Positions 5,811 to 6,466 of a stretch of 6,466 nucleotides of DNA are shown piece after piece. Origin of the DNA: CAZPAH01 sp964584495 (GTDB taxonomy: Bacteria; Krumholzibacteriota; Krumholzibacteriia; Krumholzibacteriales; Krumholzibacteriaceae); NCBI GenBank assembly GCA_964584495.1, contig CAZPAH010000143.1, positions 1 to 6,466 on the forward strand. The letters run 5' to 3'. The notes under the pieces were generated by a model that saw only the letters and a list, made by a program, of their open reading frames with translations, did no database searches and was not told the origin of the DNA. Positions within the stretch are counted from its first letter, which is position 1; each line of letters starts with the position of its first letter. The position numbers and the translations under genes are program-made.

Positions 5811-5907
5811 ATATTTTTTTGATTTTTCCGTAGCGGCGTATACGGCCCGCCCGTCACGGCATGGAGGGGAACCGACCATCCGGTATTATCGCTAAATCAA
5901 CTCGACG

Positions 5908-6255
5908 TTATTCCCTGCCTCTAAGGAGAACCAGAACGGCGCCATCGGTCTTCTTGATCTTCAGGACGTTTACCGTCAACATATGCTTTGGATCATCCGG
6001 GGTCCTGAAAGCCGCCTCGTAGAGAGATGGAACCGAGGGATCGTTGGCCGCCCTGCGGTGAATAAAATCCCCTATCATCTCGATCGAATCGTTGTGACAT
6101 ATCTCCACTATCGGCAATCCCGCGCATTCATCCACGCTCAGGCCAAAGATATCCGCAAACCTTTTGTTGACTATAAGCAGCTTTTTGCCCTTGTAGAATC
6201 CGGCGGCTTCCTCGCAGTCGTCGAGAACATCCAGGAGCCTCTTCATATTATCCAT
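5908..6255 (-). CDS. Single-domain PAS protein
   Basis: A 115-residue protein that is essentially one PAS domain. After a short helical N terminus (MKRLLDVLDDCEEA, residues 4-17) comes the PAS core: GKKLLIVNKRFADIFGLSVDECAGLPIVEICHNDS (23-57). This has the usual N-x2-F-x3-FG pattern and G-x4-E-I-x-H-x-D. Beta strands follow in the second half (EAAFRTP about 80-86, HMLTVNVLKIK 91-101, GAVLVLLRG 105-113). There is no kinase, GGDEF, HTH or other output domain, so it would have to act by binding a partner or ligand. I chose the ATG at 6255 because AAGGAGG lies 5 nt upstream; the ATG at 6273 lies upstream of that site. It is on the same strand as the cassette, which has its own promoter. No partner gene is visible in the window. 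Confidence 0.88.
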   Translation of the reverse strand: MDNMKRLLDVLDDCEEAAGFYKGKKLLIVNKRFADIFGLSVDECAGLPIVEICHNDSIEMIGDFIHRRAANDPSVPSLYEAAFRTPDDPKHMLTVNVLKIKKTDGAVLVLLRGRE

Positions 6256-6370
6256 ATTTCCCTCCTTCAACATCCTGATCGATCCACCTACGGATCTCTT
6301 CGCTTTTGAAGTTAATACAATCAGACCGCCGGCACAACCATCTTGTCTATAGCGAAAAAAAGGAAAATGG

Positions 6371-6395
6371 TCGCGAAGATCCGATGGATTAGCGA
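6371..6395 (-). terminator. Possible intrinsic terminator at the right edge
   Basis: On the minus strand two 4-bp stems (TCGC/GCGA outer, ATCC/GGAT inner) separated by an internal loop are followed, after a short gap, by a run of seven T (6361-6355). It lies downstream of a possible gene end at 6409 and upstream of the PAS gene. The stem is weak, so this is tentative. Confidence 0.25.
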
Positions 6396-6408
6396 TTGAA
6401 CCGGCAGG

Positions 6409-6465
6409 TCAACGCAAAGTAACCGGCAGGAATGACGCCGCGTTCATAATGACCAGCACTTCGCC
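6409..6465 (-). CDS. Possible 3' end of a minus-strand gene entering from the right
   Basis: One minus-strand frame is open from the right edge to a TGA at 6411-6409 and reads GEVLVIMNAASFLPVTLR. Another frame is open to a TAA at 6391-6389. The first looks more protein-like, with a hydrophobic strand-like stretch, but 18 codons are too few to assign a family or prove coding. The tentative terminator just downstream is mild support. Confidence 0.25.
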   Translation of the reverse strand, partial: GEVLVIMNAASFLPVTLR

Positions 6466-6466
6466 G

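Noticed and set aside
5312..5822. Plus-strand open frames across the cassette (108 and 113 codons)
   Set aside because: They are antisense to the helix-turn-helix and membrane-protein genes and run across the promoter and operators. They have no ribosome sites of note.
5828..5845. CCGTA...TACGG stem as a terminator of the PAS gene
   Set aside because: On the minus strand it is followed by A runs rather than T runs, so it cannot be an intrinsic terminator for that gene. On the plus strand the following bases are GC-rich.
5983..6309. Plus-strand open frame of 108 codons
   Set aside because: It is antisense to the PAS gene, which has clear domain motifs and a strong ribosome site.

Overview
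The window is a compact bacterial chromosomal segment with moderately high GC. Nearly all genes have a recognisable Shine-Dalgarno sequence. No rRNA, tRNA, CRISPR array, insertion sequence or phage gene is visible. The organism cannot be named from what is here. The secretion signals (a Tat signal on one protein, a lipobox on another) and a protein with two predicted 4Fe-4S sites suggest a free-living bacterium with anaerobic or redox-active metabolism, but that is inference.

Layout, left to right. Positions 1-1541 (minus strand) hold the de novo purine genes purD and, downstream of it, the start of purE, which runs off the left edge. A 224-bp intergenic region separates them from a divergent plus-strand gene (1766-3643). 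This encodes a 625-residue lipoprotein-like member of the serine beta-lactamase/penicillin-binding-protein family with four C-terminal membrane segments. All three of its active-site motifs are altered, so it looks like a pseudoenzyme. It converges, across only 20 bp, on a minus-strand gene (4887-3664) for a Tat-exported aldo/keto reductase with two C-terminal 4Fe-4S motifs.

Positions 5094-5810 (minus strand) form a small self-contained cassette. A strong sigma-70-type promoter is flanked by two copies of a 16-bp palindromic operator. It drives a 66-residue two-helix membrane protein, a 70-residue XRE-type helix-turn-helix regulator overlapping it by 20 nt, and a 65-residue two-helix membrane protein starting one base after the regulator's stop. 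This is the most coherent regulatory unit here and the best candidate for an under-described system. The regulator probably represses its own promoter, and the membrane proteins may sense something or control the regulator.

Positions 5908-6255 (minus strand) encode a single-domain PAS protein with no output domain. The last ~210 bases hold its leader and possibly the 3' end of another minus-strand gene.

The purine genes are housekeeping. The other loci share no obvious pathway. The only hints linking them are membrane or export signals and an 8-bp match to the cassette operator in the leader of the serine-hydrolase-like gene, which could be chance.
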